Source: an uncultured Actinomycetes bacterium
GTDB lineage: Bacteria > Actinomycetota > Actinomycetes > Nanopelagicales > Nanopelagicaceae
NCBI GenBank assembly: GCA_903834145.1
Contig: CAILHY010000021.1
Span: 1-44,613, forward strand
DNA: 44,613 nucleotides
Direction: 5' to 3'
The translations under genes and the position numbers were made by a program. Position 1 is the stretch's first letter. Every line of letters starts with the position of its first letter. Below the pieces are notes generated by a model. That model was not told the origin of the DNA and did no database searches. It was given only the letters and a program-made list of their open reading frames with translations. Of this stretch, positions 1 to 7,917 are shown one piece after another.

Positions 1-1
1 A

Positions 2-442
2 TATAACACGGCATGGAATAACACCATGAAGGCCTATGAGGCTGCATGGCAAGTAACTGCCGCTGCCAACAAAGTTGCAAACGATGCCTACCAGGCAAAG
101 CTCGCTCCCCTGCAAGTTACTCGCGATGCCGCCCTTGATGCTGCCGATGCTGCATTCCTGGCCGCAGCTACCGCCAACAACACCTCTGCTGGACTAGATG
201 CCGCGTTAACCGCACACAATGCTGCAAGTACCGCGGCCCAAAATGCATTCACTGCAGCAGTTGCCGCCCTTGGTGCTAAACCAGTTGCTGTAGTAAAGCC
301 AGCAGCACCAGTAAAGCCAGCAGCACCAGTAAAGCCTGTTGATCCAGTCAAGCCCGTGGCACCTGTAAAGCCTGCTGCAACCCTCAAGTCATCTTCAGAT
401 AACAAGTTGGCGCCAACTCCAAAGGCAACAACTCATAGTTAA
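2..442 (+). CDS. Ala/Pro/Lys-rich protein, 5' end outside the window
   Basis: The frame is open from base 2, so the gene probably begins before the window; the first internal ATG is at 26. The visible part is very rich in Ala, with Trp/Tyr-spaced segments likely to be helical or coiled (AAWQVTAAANKVANDAYQAK). It then has a low-complexity tail of VKPAAP-like hexapeptides encoded by five 18-base repeats (about 294-383), and ends in a basic Ser/Thr/Lys stretch. Such Pro-Lys tails are common in wall-spanning or extracellular actinobacterial proteins, but no domain family is recognised. The stop codon lies in an 11-base tandem repeat, and a strong terminator follows about 60 bases later. Function unknown; a surface or envelope protein is an inference. 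Confidence 0.6.
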   Translation, partial: YNTAWNNTMKAYEAAWQVTAAANKVANDAYQAKLAPLQVTRDAALDAADAAFLAAATANNTSAGLDAALTAHNAASTAAQNAFTAAVAALGAKPVAVVKPAAPVKPAAPVKPVDPVKPVAPVKPAATLKSSSDNKLAPTPKATTHS

Positions 443-462
443 CTCATAGTTAACTCATAGCT
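430..462 (+). repeat. 11-bp tandem repeat across the stop codon
   Basis: Three successive copies of aactcatagtt (the last with one change) start inside the final codons of the preceding gene. The unit contains the stop region, so TAA/TAG triplets recur after the true stop at 440-442. Confidence 0.85.
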
Positions 463-500
463 AACTCCATGCATTTTGATCTTCGTGGAGAGTAAAGAAG

Positions 501-534
501 TCGGCCCCGAGGAATATGTTCGGGGCCGATTTTC
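501..534 (+). terminator. Rho-independent terminator
   Basis: A perfect 10-base stem (tcggccccga paired with tcggggccga, 501-510 and 520-529) with a 9-base loop is followed by a short T-rich tract. It sits downstream of the Ala/Pro-rich gene and would also face the end of the convergent lipoprotein gene. Confidence 0.9.
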
Positions 535-573
535 TTATTCTCAAACTTTTTGGCTACGCACAATCCGTAAGCA

Positions 574-3500
574 TCAAGTTGTTTGTCTTGCCGTAATTGT
601 TATATCGCTCGTGCAACTATCTGATCGGGTGGATGTATACGTTCCGCTACCCGACCATGTTCCCAATCCATCAGACCAGGAAGGATAAACACCGCCGACG
701 AAGGTCGCTGTCACTGATGTTCCAGTGGTACCGACTGCAAGTCTTTGAACAGATGTACCCGTCAGCGTTCCTGTACCCGATGCGACATAGGTAATTGTGC
801 AGAACGTTGTCACCGGAGCAACCGGAATTCCCACGTAGCTCACCTTTATTGTGTGGGATGCCGTCACATTCGTGAACGTGTATGTAGTGATCTGGCCATG
901 GGAGACATTGTCAACGAAAACTTCGCCGGCAAAGTATCCAGGGATCGAATCCATCGTGTAGGTCTGGTTTGCGCCAAAACCAATGGAAGTCACACCTGGA
1001 GTGGAAATGTAGTGCTGAGTTGCCGCGGTAGGAGTTTGGAAATCCATAATGACCGAAGCGCTCAAAGTAAATAGCTGAACCCAATTTGCCACGATGGTGT
1101 GCGCATGGATCACATTGGTAAATGTGTAGGTAAAGCGCGGAAATGCTGCGCTGTAGCCTGGCGCATAATCCACAGTAACTGGCGCTCCCCCATCAATACT
1201 GACACCACCTAACGTGTAGCCAGCTTGTGGAGCGAAGGTATAAGTGGCGTTGTCGCCATAATTAAAGGAAACCGTTCCCCCTGGGGAAAAAGAATTCATG
1301 CCATTGACGGAGATGCTCCCGCCGATAGCCGTGACTAATGAATTGCCAAGGTAGAGCTGGCCATTAACTTGAGAAGTGGAAGCGATCGTGTGAGGTGCTT
1401 TATTTGCGGACCATATTGCATACAAAGTCACATCGGCATCCAGGCCATCTGGAGTAAAACTACCTGAGATTAATGCCCCGCTAGGGCTTCTAGACCATCC
1501 AATAAAGATTTGATCTACACCCGCATTAAGCGATCCTTTATCGGGAAGAGTCATGGCAGATCCTGGAGTCACTTGCACATCCGCAGGTGGCGTGATCGAA
1601 CCTAAGCCCGTGGCAGGTTGAGAACCAAAATTGCCATCAAAGTGAACGACGTACTTATCAGGCATAAATTTCGCAACGAAAGAGTGATCCGCGGTGACGT
1701 TGTTGAGTGAATAGAGTTTTTCTGCACTTCCGGGAGTCGGAGGACTTGAGTAGCCATCCACAATTTCAGCATCCAGGTGATAGCCGGCGTCTGGATAAAC
1801 CCAGTAAACGAAATCATCATTTCCACGAATTCTCTGAGTCCCCGCGGAACTTACTCCTCCATGACCGATCACTGATGAAGTGAAGTTGTACCAGGCTTCG
1901 GAGAATTTTGCAGTGTAAATGTTTTCGGCGTAATTCCCGCAGTTCTTATCGTTGGCAACTTGTGACCAATCATGGTGATCACTATCGCAAAAACTTCCTT
2001 GTGCTTGGCCAGGAGTCGTCTTGGATGTAGACCCATCAGGCAAAGTCCACCATGTGAAGACAAAACCTTTATCCGCCAAAGGAGTGATCTCTGAAGAATC
2101 TCCAGGGTTCTGAGTGATTTCAGTAAGTGGTGTTGGAATCGTTGATGCCATGACATTTAAGGGGTTGCCATTTGAATCCTGTGTCAACGCTTGGAAATTA
2201 ACGCCAGGGTTAAGCGGGACAGTAAATGATGTTGGGAACTTACTTGCGTAACTCACACTGGATGGATGGAAGTAGGACTCCGTTCCAACTTGTGCAATAA
2301 AGGATTGAATAGTTTTTCCTCGACCATCTGATGATAAAACAGTAACCGTAACAATATTATTTCCAGGAACTAGATTGCTCGCACCGCTAACTGTTGCTCT
2401 GGTACCAGCACTTGTTTCTACTGTCACAGCTTTTGTTCCGATAGGAAGAACTACAGTGTCACCCGCATTTTTATCTATTCCATTTACTCGCAAAGTAAAG
2501 GTTGAGACACTTGCAAGAACTGGTTGCGGATCATGTGATAGTTCAACGGAAATTGCCTTCGTACTTTTGCCATCTTGCGCGGTCGCAACAATCGTGATGA
2601 TGTGCGAAGCGTGACCTTTTGGTTGGACAGTGAATGTGCAGCAGCCCTGGCGGGATAGCAAATATTCATTTCCGCCATCTGCAATAGAAAAAGTTGTGCC
2701 AGGGGCCGAGGGTGTCAGTGAAAAGATAAAGGAGTCATAATCTCGTGAATCCTGCGCGTGAAAACTGCAGTCACCTGTCCAAAAATTGTAATGTGCACAA
2801 TATGAAGTGGCTGCTTGATATGGGGCATAGTAAAGGACTCCACCATTAACGACTCCGCCTAGAGATTGTGTTACCCCAGGGAAGTAGGTTATACATGCAT
2901 AGCCTACGAGAAGCGTCTCGGTTCCCACGTGATTGCCGCTTGAGTTGCAGTCGTAGCTTCCCCCAACGGTTTTTGCAACACCAGGTATCCGAGTGACACT
3001 CGAACTAAATTCTGCGTCGTGAGAAGGTTCAACGGCTTTAGTAAAGGAAGCATCTGCCAATCCAGTGATACTTATTGGGGTGGTTGTATCTAGAAGGTAT
3101 GGGACTAAGGCAGAACCAGTGAAACCATTCGTAAGGGACAATAGAGCCGCGAACTTCTGCGAGTCAAAGTACGAACCATTTCCCGCTGCACCTGAATAGA
3201 GATAGTCGCGAACGTTATACGGCGGGCTTTGGGTAAGTGACGGAGCATAAGGTGCCAAACTGAATGTGAGACTGTTCTGCACTTGAGTAACTGATGTGAC
3301 TGCAAATGAAAAACTTTGCGTATCAAATAGAAGCTGTGATTCAGGATCTCGTGTCTGCAAATGTCCATTGGCGCCAGCTAAATAAACATTTGAAATAGGT
3401 CCACTGGCATTGGCGTTAGTAAGGGCATAGTAGGTGCGATCTTCTGTGGCAGTTTGGATAGGTAGTGTGCGTCCATGCGTAATGAAATGGCGCGCGCTCT

Positions 3501-4335
3501 CACCCATCTTTATGTATCCCCAACCGACTATCACGCCTTTTGATAAGGTCGAAGGTGATTTACTGTAATTTAGATACTGAATCATCGGTGGGGTCTGGTC
3601 TCCATACGCAACGACCTTGGTGCATGGCTCTGAACACTTCGTGAGCGAACCACCAGGACTCAATTGGTAGATATCTGAAAATAGGCCAGATACATAGGTG
3701 ATCGTGATGATCTTCTTCTGGAAGGTTGCGGTCGCATTGACATTTGCACCGTTGTCGGTACGTATTGGATTTGTTGAGTTGTTATCACTCCACTTAACGA
3801 ATTCATAGCCAGTTTTAGGAATGGCCGTAACGGTGTTTCCACCTGTGAAATAAGTAGCATTGGAATTGCATTGAGCGGTTGCGGCATCTGCGGTGACATT
3901 TGTACAAGGGATATTGATGGATCCACCTGCAGCCGCAGAGTAAATGAAGGTGAAAGTGGGAGTCACTGCAGAGGCGAGAATCGAAAAAGTCACGCTCTGG
4001 CTTCCGGCGTTCCATTCTTCATCAGCGATTTGTGTCGCCTTAATCGAGCAATTACCCACCGCCATCGCTTGAACAGTAGGTTGATTGGCTGTGGTGAGTT
4101 TTCCCGAAAATGTTACAGAGCAGATGTCGGGTGTGCTCGAGGCCATGATTAGGTCCTCGGTCACGTTCTTTGTTGTTACCGCTAATGAGCCATTGTGATT
4201 TACGGCAAGTTGGGATGTTGGAGCCGAGAGGGTTAAACCGGGATCCTTACCTGTTCCCTTTCTCCCATCGCCGCAGCCAGCCAAGACCAAAACAAGAGGC
4301 ATTATAAAAATGAGTGTCTTCTTGGATTTGTTCAT
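574..4335 (-). CDS. Large surface lipoprotein with InlB-like repeat domains
   Basis: The 1253-residue product begins with a lipoprotein signal peptide: basic start, hydrophobic core, lipobox LAGC with Cys21. It should be lipid-anchored outside the membrane. Residues about 35-118 resemble a bacterial Ig-like module. Residues about 120-210 fit a divergent InlB B-repeat (Gly-rich GGSINIPC, then GYEFVKWSDN, then NATATF). The middle (about 230-760) is Ser/Thr/Tyr-rich beta-type sequence with Cys-containing loops. The last third has further InlB/Listeria-Bacteroides-type units (IFIGWSRSPSG, DVTLYAIWS, then two segments sharing TYTFTNV). These families usually act in adhesion or carbohydrate contact; that role is inferred. 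The ATG at 4333-4335 follows a structured leader and has no clear Shine-Dalgarno site. It converges with the Ala/Pro-rich gene. Confidence 0.85.
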   Translation of the reverse strand: MNKSKKTLIFIMPLVLVLAGCGDGRKGTGKDPGLTLSAPTSQLAVNHNGSLAVTTKNVTEDLIMASSTPDICSVTFSGKLTTANQPTVQAMAVGNCSIKATQIADEEWNAGSQSVTFSILASAVTPTFTFIYSAAAGGSINIPCTNVTADAATAQCNSNATYFTGGNTVTAIPKTGYEFVKWSDNNSTNPIRTDNGANVNATATFQKKIITITYVSGLFSDIYQLSPGGSLTKCSEPCTKVVAYGDQTPPMIQYLNYSKSPSTLSKGVIVGWGYIKMGESARHFITHGRTLPIQTATEDRTYYALTNANASGPISNVYLAGANGHLQTRDPESQLLFDTQSFSFAVTSVTQVQNSLTFSLAPYAPSLTQSPPYNVRDYLYSGAAGNGSYFDSQKFAALLSLTNGFTGSALVPYLLDTTTPISITGLADASFTKAVEPSHDAEFSSSVTRIPGVAKTVGGSYDCNSSGNHVGTETLLVGYACITYFPGVTQSLGGVVNGGVLYYAPYQAATSYCAHYNFWTGDCSFHAQDSRDYDSFIFSLTPSAPGTTFSIADGGNEYLLSRQGCCTFTVQPKGHASHIITIVATAQDGKSTKAISVELSHDPQPVLASVSTFTLRVNGIDKNAGDTVVLPIGTKAVTVETSAGTRATVSGASNLVPGNNIVTVTVLSSDGRGKTIQSFIAQVGTESYFHPSSVSYASKFPTSFTVPLNPGVNFQALTQDSNGNPLNVMASTIPTPLTEITQNPGDSSEITPLADKGFVFTWWTLPDGSTSKTTPGQAQGSFCDSDHHDWSQVANDKNCGNYAENIYTAKFSEAWYNFTSSVIGHGGVSSAGTQRIRGNDDFVYWVYPDAGYHLDAEIVDGYSSPPTPGSAEKLYSLNNVTADHSFVAKFMPDKYVVHFDGNFGSQPATGLGSITPPADVQVTPGSAMTLPDKGSLNAGVDQIFIGWSRSPSGALISGSFTPDGLDADVTLYAIWSANKAPHTIASTSQVNGQLYLGNSLVTAIGGSISVNGMNSFSPGGTVSFNYGDNATYTFAPQAGYTLGGVSIDGGAPVTVDYAPGYSAAFPRFTYTFTNVIHAHTIVANWVQLFTLSASVIMDFQTPTAATQHYISTPGVTSIGFGANQTYTMDSIPGYFAGEVFVDNVSHGQITTYTFTNVTASHTIKVSYVGIPVAPVTTFCTITYVASGTGTLTGTSVQRLAVGTTGTSVTATFVGGVYPSWSDGLGTWSGSGTYTSTRSDSCTSDITITARQTT

Positions 4336-4460
4336 TGCAGCCCGGTCCCAACGCTCTTAAACCTCGTTGGACGAGGCTGCACGGGGTGATGCCCCCATGT
4401 TGGCAGTAATAGTAGGGGTGATTTCCCCTGAGTGCCAGCACTCAGGGGTGAATTCTTGTT
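4336..4460 (-). promoter_or_regulatory. Hairpin-rich 5' leader of the large lipoprotein gene
   Basis: Read on the minus strand, the leader contains a perfect 10-base stem with a 4-base loop (4425-4434 with 4439-4448, cccctgagtg/cactcagggg). A ggggtga element occurs three times (near 4383, 4415 and 4445), and a small hairpin CCUCGU-cca-ACGAGG lies near 4361-4376. In addition GCAGCC and GUCCAACG upstream can pair with CGUUGGGAC and GGCUGC directly before the ATG. The last pairing excludes the small hairpin and would mask the start, so a two-state regulatory RNA is possible. It matches no riboswitch class I recognise. The rest of the gap (4461-4667) is AT-richer and shows no gene. Confidence 0.45.
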
Positions 4461-4667
4461 GTCGAGCACAGGAAGAAATACCTGAGTGGGGGGCTAGTGG
4501 AAATCGATTTTCAGGCGTAAATCGAGTCTGATTTGAATCAAAATTTCAGATACATTCACACGGATTTTCTAAAAATTTCACACCCTTAAAGAACGCGATA
4601 CAACTGGGTTCAGTCAGTCTCACTGCGATTAATAATTCGGTTAGTGGAAACTCCGAGTTGTTAATGG

Positions 4668-4964
4668 TCAGAACGCGCGTATAGGACGAACAAAACGTGC
4701 GCTGGGCTTGAATCCTGTGTACGCATAGCCATTACTCATGAATTGATACCAACCATAGGTGGCGGTTTCTTCAGAAGAACTCCAGTATCCATTCGTATCA
4801 AATCCCGGCTTCCCAATTGTGCCTCCTGCGCAAACTGCTGGATGCGGTGGGAAGTTAGGGTCAACTGCCCATCTACACAGTTGGTTAAGTTCTGATGTTG
4901 TTGGGAGATACCAATCATTCAAAGATCCACCTGAATATGCCCGAGCCGCACCGGTGAATGCAGG
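4668..4964 (-). pseudogene. Truncated Lcl/DUF1566-type C-terminal domain
   Basis: This frame encodes a C-terminal Lcl-type domain (NDWYLPTTSELNQLC, then GYWSSSEE, ending ARFVRPIRAF). It aligns with the end of the collagen-like gene at 6225-7151 (SDWYLPSHAELIQLM ... YVRPIRAF). Homology continues upstream of the first possible start (TTG at 4922) as FTGAARAYSGGSL, until a TGA at 4965-4967. The first half of the domain, any collagen-like part and the signal peptide are missing. It is best read as the decayed 3' end of a paralogue rather than an 84-residue protein. The open frame could still be translated, but nothing visible supports secretion. Confidence 0.7.
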
Positions 4965-5228
4965 TCACTTCTTGTACTTAAAAGTCACGGCCTTCTGAGC
5001 TGCCGGAACCTGATAACCGTTACATTCACATGAATAGGCAAGGACCCCGGGTTCAAACTTCGCGGATGGTGAGGAACACTTTCAATCGTAATCTTGTACA
5101 CACTATTGGCTGATACGGGAGTGTGTGCTGCATCAAATGCGTGAAGTTCGTGCACGTCTTAAAGCTGTTGGCGGTATAACAATGCCAATTCCAAAGGGTC
5201 CGATGCCAACTCGCACACCAAAGCTGCG
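4965..5228 (-). other. Gap with short decayed open frames
   Basis: No intact gene is visible between the Lcl fragment and the TetR gene. On the minus strand two short frames look protein-like, one ending QKAVTFKYKK before the TGA at 4965, the other containing VYKITIESVPHHP around 5080. Each is closed by stops within about 60 codons. They may be remnants of the gene that lost its 5' part. Confidence 0.3.
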
Positions 5229-5855
5229 CTAGCACCAAATAGGCAAAGGTAGATTGACTAGCTTCTTCGCTTTTGAAGGAGTGATTCCAAAGATCAGCAA
5301 ACACTGGTAAACAAAATCATCTACACGCTTTTCAGGAATAGAAGGATTGTTTGCTCGCAACACCACAATGTGCTCTAACGATGATGCTGTGGCAATTAGC
5401 GCAATTTCCAGATCTTCTACCTTAATTAACCCCGCCTTTTTCAATTCATTTCCATGAACGCCAAAAACTGGTGAATAGCCGGTTTTACCCATCAGAACCC
5501 ACAACGGAGAATTAGTAATGATTGCCGCAAAGTGTGGGTGCGTATCAGGTGCACGACCAAATAGACGCAGATTTAGTACGAATTTCTCGAGAGGATCTTC
5601 TACATCCTTCTCGCGTTCGAACATATATTTTTCAAACTCAGCCATGGCTGCAGCTTTAGCTTCAGTCAACAATGCTTCTTTCGTTTCAAAGTGGTTATAG
5701 AGAGTTTGAGGAACAACTTCCGCAGCCTTTGTGATGGCCGCAACACTAAAATTGAACTCTCCTTCTGCCAATAAATCTTGTGCGGCGCGAATCAAAGCAG
5801 CACGGCTACGGGTATTGCGATTTACGGGTGCAGAACCTTCTTTTTTGCCTGCCAT
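5229..5855 (-). CDS. TetR/AcrR-family transcriptional regulator
   Basis: The product is 208 residues. An N-terminal helix-turn-helix spans about residues 16-65 (RAALIRAAQDLL ... VAAITKAAEV-VPQTLYNHFETKEALL), the typical TetR DNA-binding signature. A helical ligand and dimerisation domain follows. ATG 5853-5855 is chosen over the upstream starts because ggaggtgggg sits correctly before it. The gene is divergent from the collagen-like gene starting at 5988. The 132-base gap between them carries a perfect palindrome at 5925-5936, so self-regulation and control of the collagen-like gene are likely. The ligand is unknown. Confidence 0.85.
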   Translation of the reverse strand: MAGKKEGSAPVNRNTRSRAALIRAAQDLLAEGEFNFSVAAITKAAEVVPQTLYNHFETKEALLTEAKAAAMAEFEKYMFEREKDVEDPLEKFVLNLRLFGRAPDTHPHFAAIITNSPLWVLMGKTGYSPVFGVHGNELKKAGLIKVEDLEIALIATASSLEHIVVLRANNPSIPEKRVDDFVYQCLLIFGITPSKAKKLVNLPLPIWC

Positions 5856-5924
5856 AACCCCACCTCCGCGTGACATGTGAAAAGCATAACTGAGCGCTAG
5901 TCCCAAGTTTATTTAGATTGATTT

Positions 5925-5936
5925 TCCATATATGGA
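5925..5936. promoter_or_regulatory. Palindrome, candidate TetR operator
   Basis: tccatatatgga is a perfect 12-base palindrome in the intergenic region between the divergent TetR and collagen-like genes. Its position fits an operator overlapping one or both promoters. Binding is inferred. Confidence 0.4.
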
Positions 5937-5987
5937 TTACTATACCAAATAAGAAATTTTAACATTGAGCTCGAAAGGCCTTTGATC

Positions 5988-6221
5988 ATGCAACTTAGAA
6001 CTAGAAAGTTACCCACAATTGCCACAATTGTATTTGCTCTTGCAATTACTACAGTTGGTGCACAAGCCGCTGGTGTTCTTAACACTGCCTCAGGTGGATA
6101 TCTCTTTTGTATTGCACCAAATTCTAAAGTTGCATCTCATCCAACAACTACGACGTGTCCAAATGGTTTTAGGAAATTAATCCTTGGTGCACAAGGCTTG
6201 CAAGGTATTCCGGGAATTTAA
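5988..6221 (+). CDS. Collagen-like surface protein, N-terminal part (interrupted gene)
   Basis: ATG 5988 is preceded by a gaaagg ribosome site; a TTG at 5982 is the alternative. The 77-residue frame begins with a Sec signal peptide (basic start, hydrophobic IATIVFALAITTVGAQAAG). A short Cys-containing segment follows (LFCIAPN ... TTTCPNGFRKL), and then the first Gly-X-Y triplets (GAQGLQGIPGI). An in-frame TAA at 6219-6221 stops it exactly where a Gln codon is expected in the triplet pattern; a single CAA-to-TAA change explains it. The same frame continues without any shift into the next entry. As it stands only a short secreted stub would be made, unless the stop is read through or is a sequencing error. 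Confidence 0.7.
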   Translation: MQLRTRKLPTIATIVFALAITTVGAQAAGVLNTASGGYLFCIAPNSKVASHPTTTTCPNGFRKLILGAQGLQGIPGI

Positions 6222-6224
6222 GGT

Positions 6225-7151
6225 TTGCAAGGAATTCAAGGTTTGCAAGGTATCCAGGGTCTACAGGGACTAACAGGCCCAATGGGTACGGCTGGCGCAA
6301 ATGGATCAAATATTTTGCAAGGAATAGCCACACTAACAAACGATATGGGCCTTGATGGTGACTTCTATTTCAACTCTGCCTTAAAAATAATTTATGGACC
6401 AAAGAAAAATGGTTTTTGGCCAGAAGGAGTAAATCTCTCCGGCGGAACAGGAGCGACTGGTGCAACTGGTCCAGCAGGGCCGGCTGGAAGTAACGGTGCT
6501 GCTGGTGCTGCTGGAGCTGCTGGAGCTGCTGGAGCTACAGGAGCTACTGGAGCAACCGGTGCCGCCGGTTCAAATGCAACTCTGACGTGCGCACAAGGCG
6601 GTACATGCGCGCTCGGAGACACTGGACCTGGAGGCGGAAAAGTTTTCTACATTCATTCCGCAACTTTTGCCGCCCCTTGGAGATATTTAGAGGCCGCTCC
6701 AAGCACTTGGTATGACGGAGCCAGTGACCCCGCTTTTAAATGGTGTGACGGTACTCATTCGGCTCAGTATGCATATAAGTTAGCAGATGGCTCCACGCCT
6801 TCTACTACGGCAACTGGAACGGACATTGGATCTGGATTCGCAAACACAGTTGCCATGGTTCGAACTTGCACGGGCGGAGCGGGCAATATTGCCGCTGCAT
6901 ACAACGGTGGAGGCAAATCTGATTGGTACCTACCATCACACGCCGAGCTCATCCAACTAATGACAAATCGCTCATACATTGCTGGAACATTTACCACTGA
7001 TGGTCACTACTGGATGTCGAGCGAATGGGACACTCTTTCGACCGGGAATCTTAACGCTTGGGTAATTGTAGGTCCAGGTGCCGATGTCGCAATCACGAGT
7101 TATGACCTTAAGAGCACGGCACGCTATGTTCGTCCCATAAGAGCGTTTTAA
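6225..7151 (+). CDS. Collagen-like protein with Lcl/DUF1566 domain, C-terminal part (interrupted gene)
   Basis: This continues the preceding frame right after the TAA. It has Gly-X-Y repeats (GLQGIQGLQ), a spacer with DGDFYFNS, and a longer collagen-like block (GATGATGPAGPAGSNGAAG ...). The last 170 residues form a DUF1566/Lcl C-terminal domain: TGPGGGKVFYI, KSDWYLPSHAEL, HYWMSSEW and ending YVRPIRAF. Collagen-like/Lcl proteins are surface adhesins in several bacteria; Legionella Lcl binds glycosaminoglycans. The frame opens at a TTG with no ribosome site and lacks a signal peptide, so it is probably not an independent gene. The reading frame is otherwise undamaged, which suggests a recent or regulated interruption. 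A related truncated copy lies at 4668-4964. Confidence 0.7.
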   Translation: MQGIQGLQGIQGLQGLTGPMGTAGANGSNILQGIATLTNDMGLDGDFYFNSALKIIYGPKKNGFWPEGVNLSGGTGATGATGPAGPAGSNGAAGAAGAAGAAGATGATGATGAAGSNATLTCAQGGTCALGDTGPGGGKVFYIHSATFAAPWRYLEAAPSTWYDGASDPAFKWCDGTHSAQYAYKLADGSTPSTTATGTDIGSGFANTVAMVRTCTGGAGNIAAAYNGGGKSDWYLPSHAELIQLMTNRSYIAGTFTTDGHYWMSSEWDTLSTGNLNAWVIVGPGADVAITSYDLKSTARYVRPIRAF

Positions 7152-7153
7152 TT

Positions 7154-7285
7154 TTAAGCTCTTCTAGTTAGAACTGACCCGCTGAGTCGTTCGTAGATTC
7201 CGCGGCCATCGTCATCAAAAGTCACGGCTGTTATAACAAGTACCAATAAAACGGTGCGGATTAACGCCTGAACCGGAGTGATCAC
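7154..7285 (-). CDS. Possible 43-residue membrane peptide or 3' gene remnant next to tmRNA
   Basis: A GTG-started frame begins 6 bases past the tmRNA 3' end. It encodes one hydrophobic segment (LIRTVLLVLVITAVTF) followed by a charged tail (DDDGRGIYERL) and a basic end. The amino-acid pattern looks protein-like. There is no Shine-Dalgarno sequence, and the frame stays open upstream into the tmRNA acceptor stem. It could be a small membrane protein co-transcribed with ssrA, or the 3' end of a gene whose front was replaced. Its stop lies within 5 bases of the end of the convergent collagen-like gene. Confidence 0.35.
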   Translation of the reverse strand: MITPVQALIRTVLLVLVITAVTFDDDGRGIYERLSGSVLTRRA

Positions 7286-7290
7286 TTGAG

Positions 7291-7657
7291 TGGAGGTGCC
7301 GGGAATCGAACCCGGGTCCTTCGGCACTAAAACAGGGCTTCTACGGGCGTAGTGTGTTTAACGCTTTCTCAGTCCCGAATCTCTTACACACGAGTATCCG
7401 ACGAACTCATTTGCGAAACTGTTCTCTGATGTTGTTCGCAAAGCCAACATCATGAAAAGCCCTCTAGCGACGCTAGGTTCCAGACCGAAGGCCGAATCTG
7501 GGCTAACGGCTTCAAACTAGCTTATGCAGCGAGTGTGAAAGCTTGCTGATTAGTGTCAGCAGTTATTTTTGCACGGATTATTGGTTTACGAGATCATTCC
7601 GGCTTCCTCGGCCCGCTTCCCCTGTCCCAACAACCAAAGTCGAGACCGTTCACCCCC
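7291..7657 (-). ncRNA. ssrA: Transfer-messenger RNA (tmRNA)
   Basis: tmRNA rescues stalled ribosomes with SmpB. The 5' end GGGGGUG and 3' end CACCUCC-A form a 7-base acceptor stem. The T-arm GGGTTCGATTCCC is intact. The actinobacterial start GGGGGUGAACGGUCUCGAC is clear. The tag frame lies at 7522-7572 and gives AKITADTNQQAFTLAA, followed by TAA; GCA is the likely resume codon and the tag ends in the usual degradation signal. The terminal CCA is not encoded: the discriminator A is followed by ctc. The smpB gene lies about 260 bases upstream on the same strand. The promoter is described separately. Confidence 0.95.
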
Positions 7658-7707
7658 AAGATTTATATGTTTTGTTTTGCCGAAGTAAAGACTTACCTCG
7701 GCAAAAC
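7658..7707 (-). promoter_or_regulatory. Probable ssrA promoter with an overlapping inverted repeat
   Basis: On the minus strand TATAAAT ends 3 bases before the tmRNA 5' G, and TTTACT lies 16 bases further upstream, a plausible -10/-35 pair. A perfect 10-base inverted repeat (gttttgccga 7674-7683 with tcggcaaaac 7698-7707) flanks and overlaps the -35. It has no T-tract for termination, so an operator or a leader hairpin is possible. Confidence 0.5.
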
Positions 7708-7917
7708 AGGAATACGTATCTAGATTTACTAGAGCGTAATTTCCTGTTAGATAAAAATTGAGACTTGAAGCGTATTTCATCGCTATGTAGTTGTTTTGGA
7801 GCGCAGAATCTCTTCCGCACCTTAAGTGTAGAAGGTCATTCCGACATTAGGTAACCCAATTAATTGCATCCATATTCCCGTTTACTTACCCTGAGGTAGT
7901 ACATGCATGAATGAGCG

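Noticed and set aside
88-405. Collagen-like frame opposite the Ala/Pro-rich gene
   Set aside because: It is the reverse reading of the Ala/Pro repeat codons, with no start signals or signal peptide.
4759-4998. 79-residue plus-strand frame
   Set aside because: It lies opposite the Lcl-type fragment, whose homology clearly defines the minus strand as coding.
5040-5056. Partial copy of the tmRNA T-arm (attachment site)
   Set aside because: aaggaccccgggttcaaa resembles the tmRNA T-arm, but it is in the opposite orientation, has an extra base, and is largely explained by the palindromic cccggg.
5856-5906. Longer start for the TetR gene
   Set aside because: ATG 5855 has a strong ggaggtg site, and the added 17 residues are not family-like.
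6392-6622. Ala/Pro-rich frame opposite the collagen-like repeat
   Set aside because: Antisense shadow of the Gly-X-Y codons.
4980-7230. Shared 12-mer aaaagtcacggc at about 4980 and 7219
   Set aside because: A match this short is expected by chance in a window of this size.
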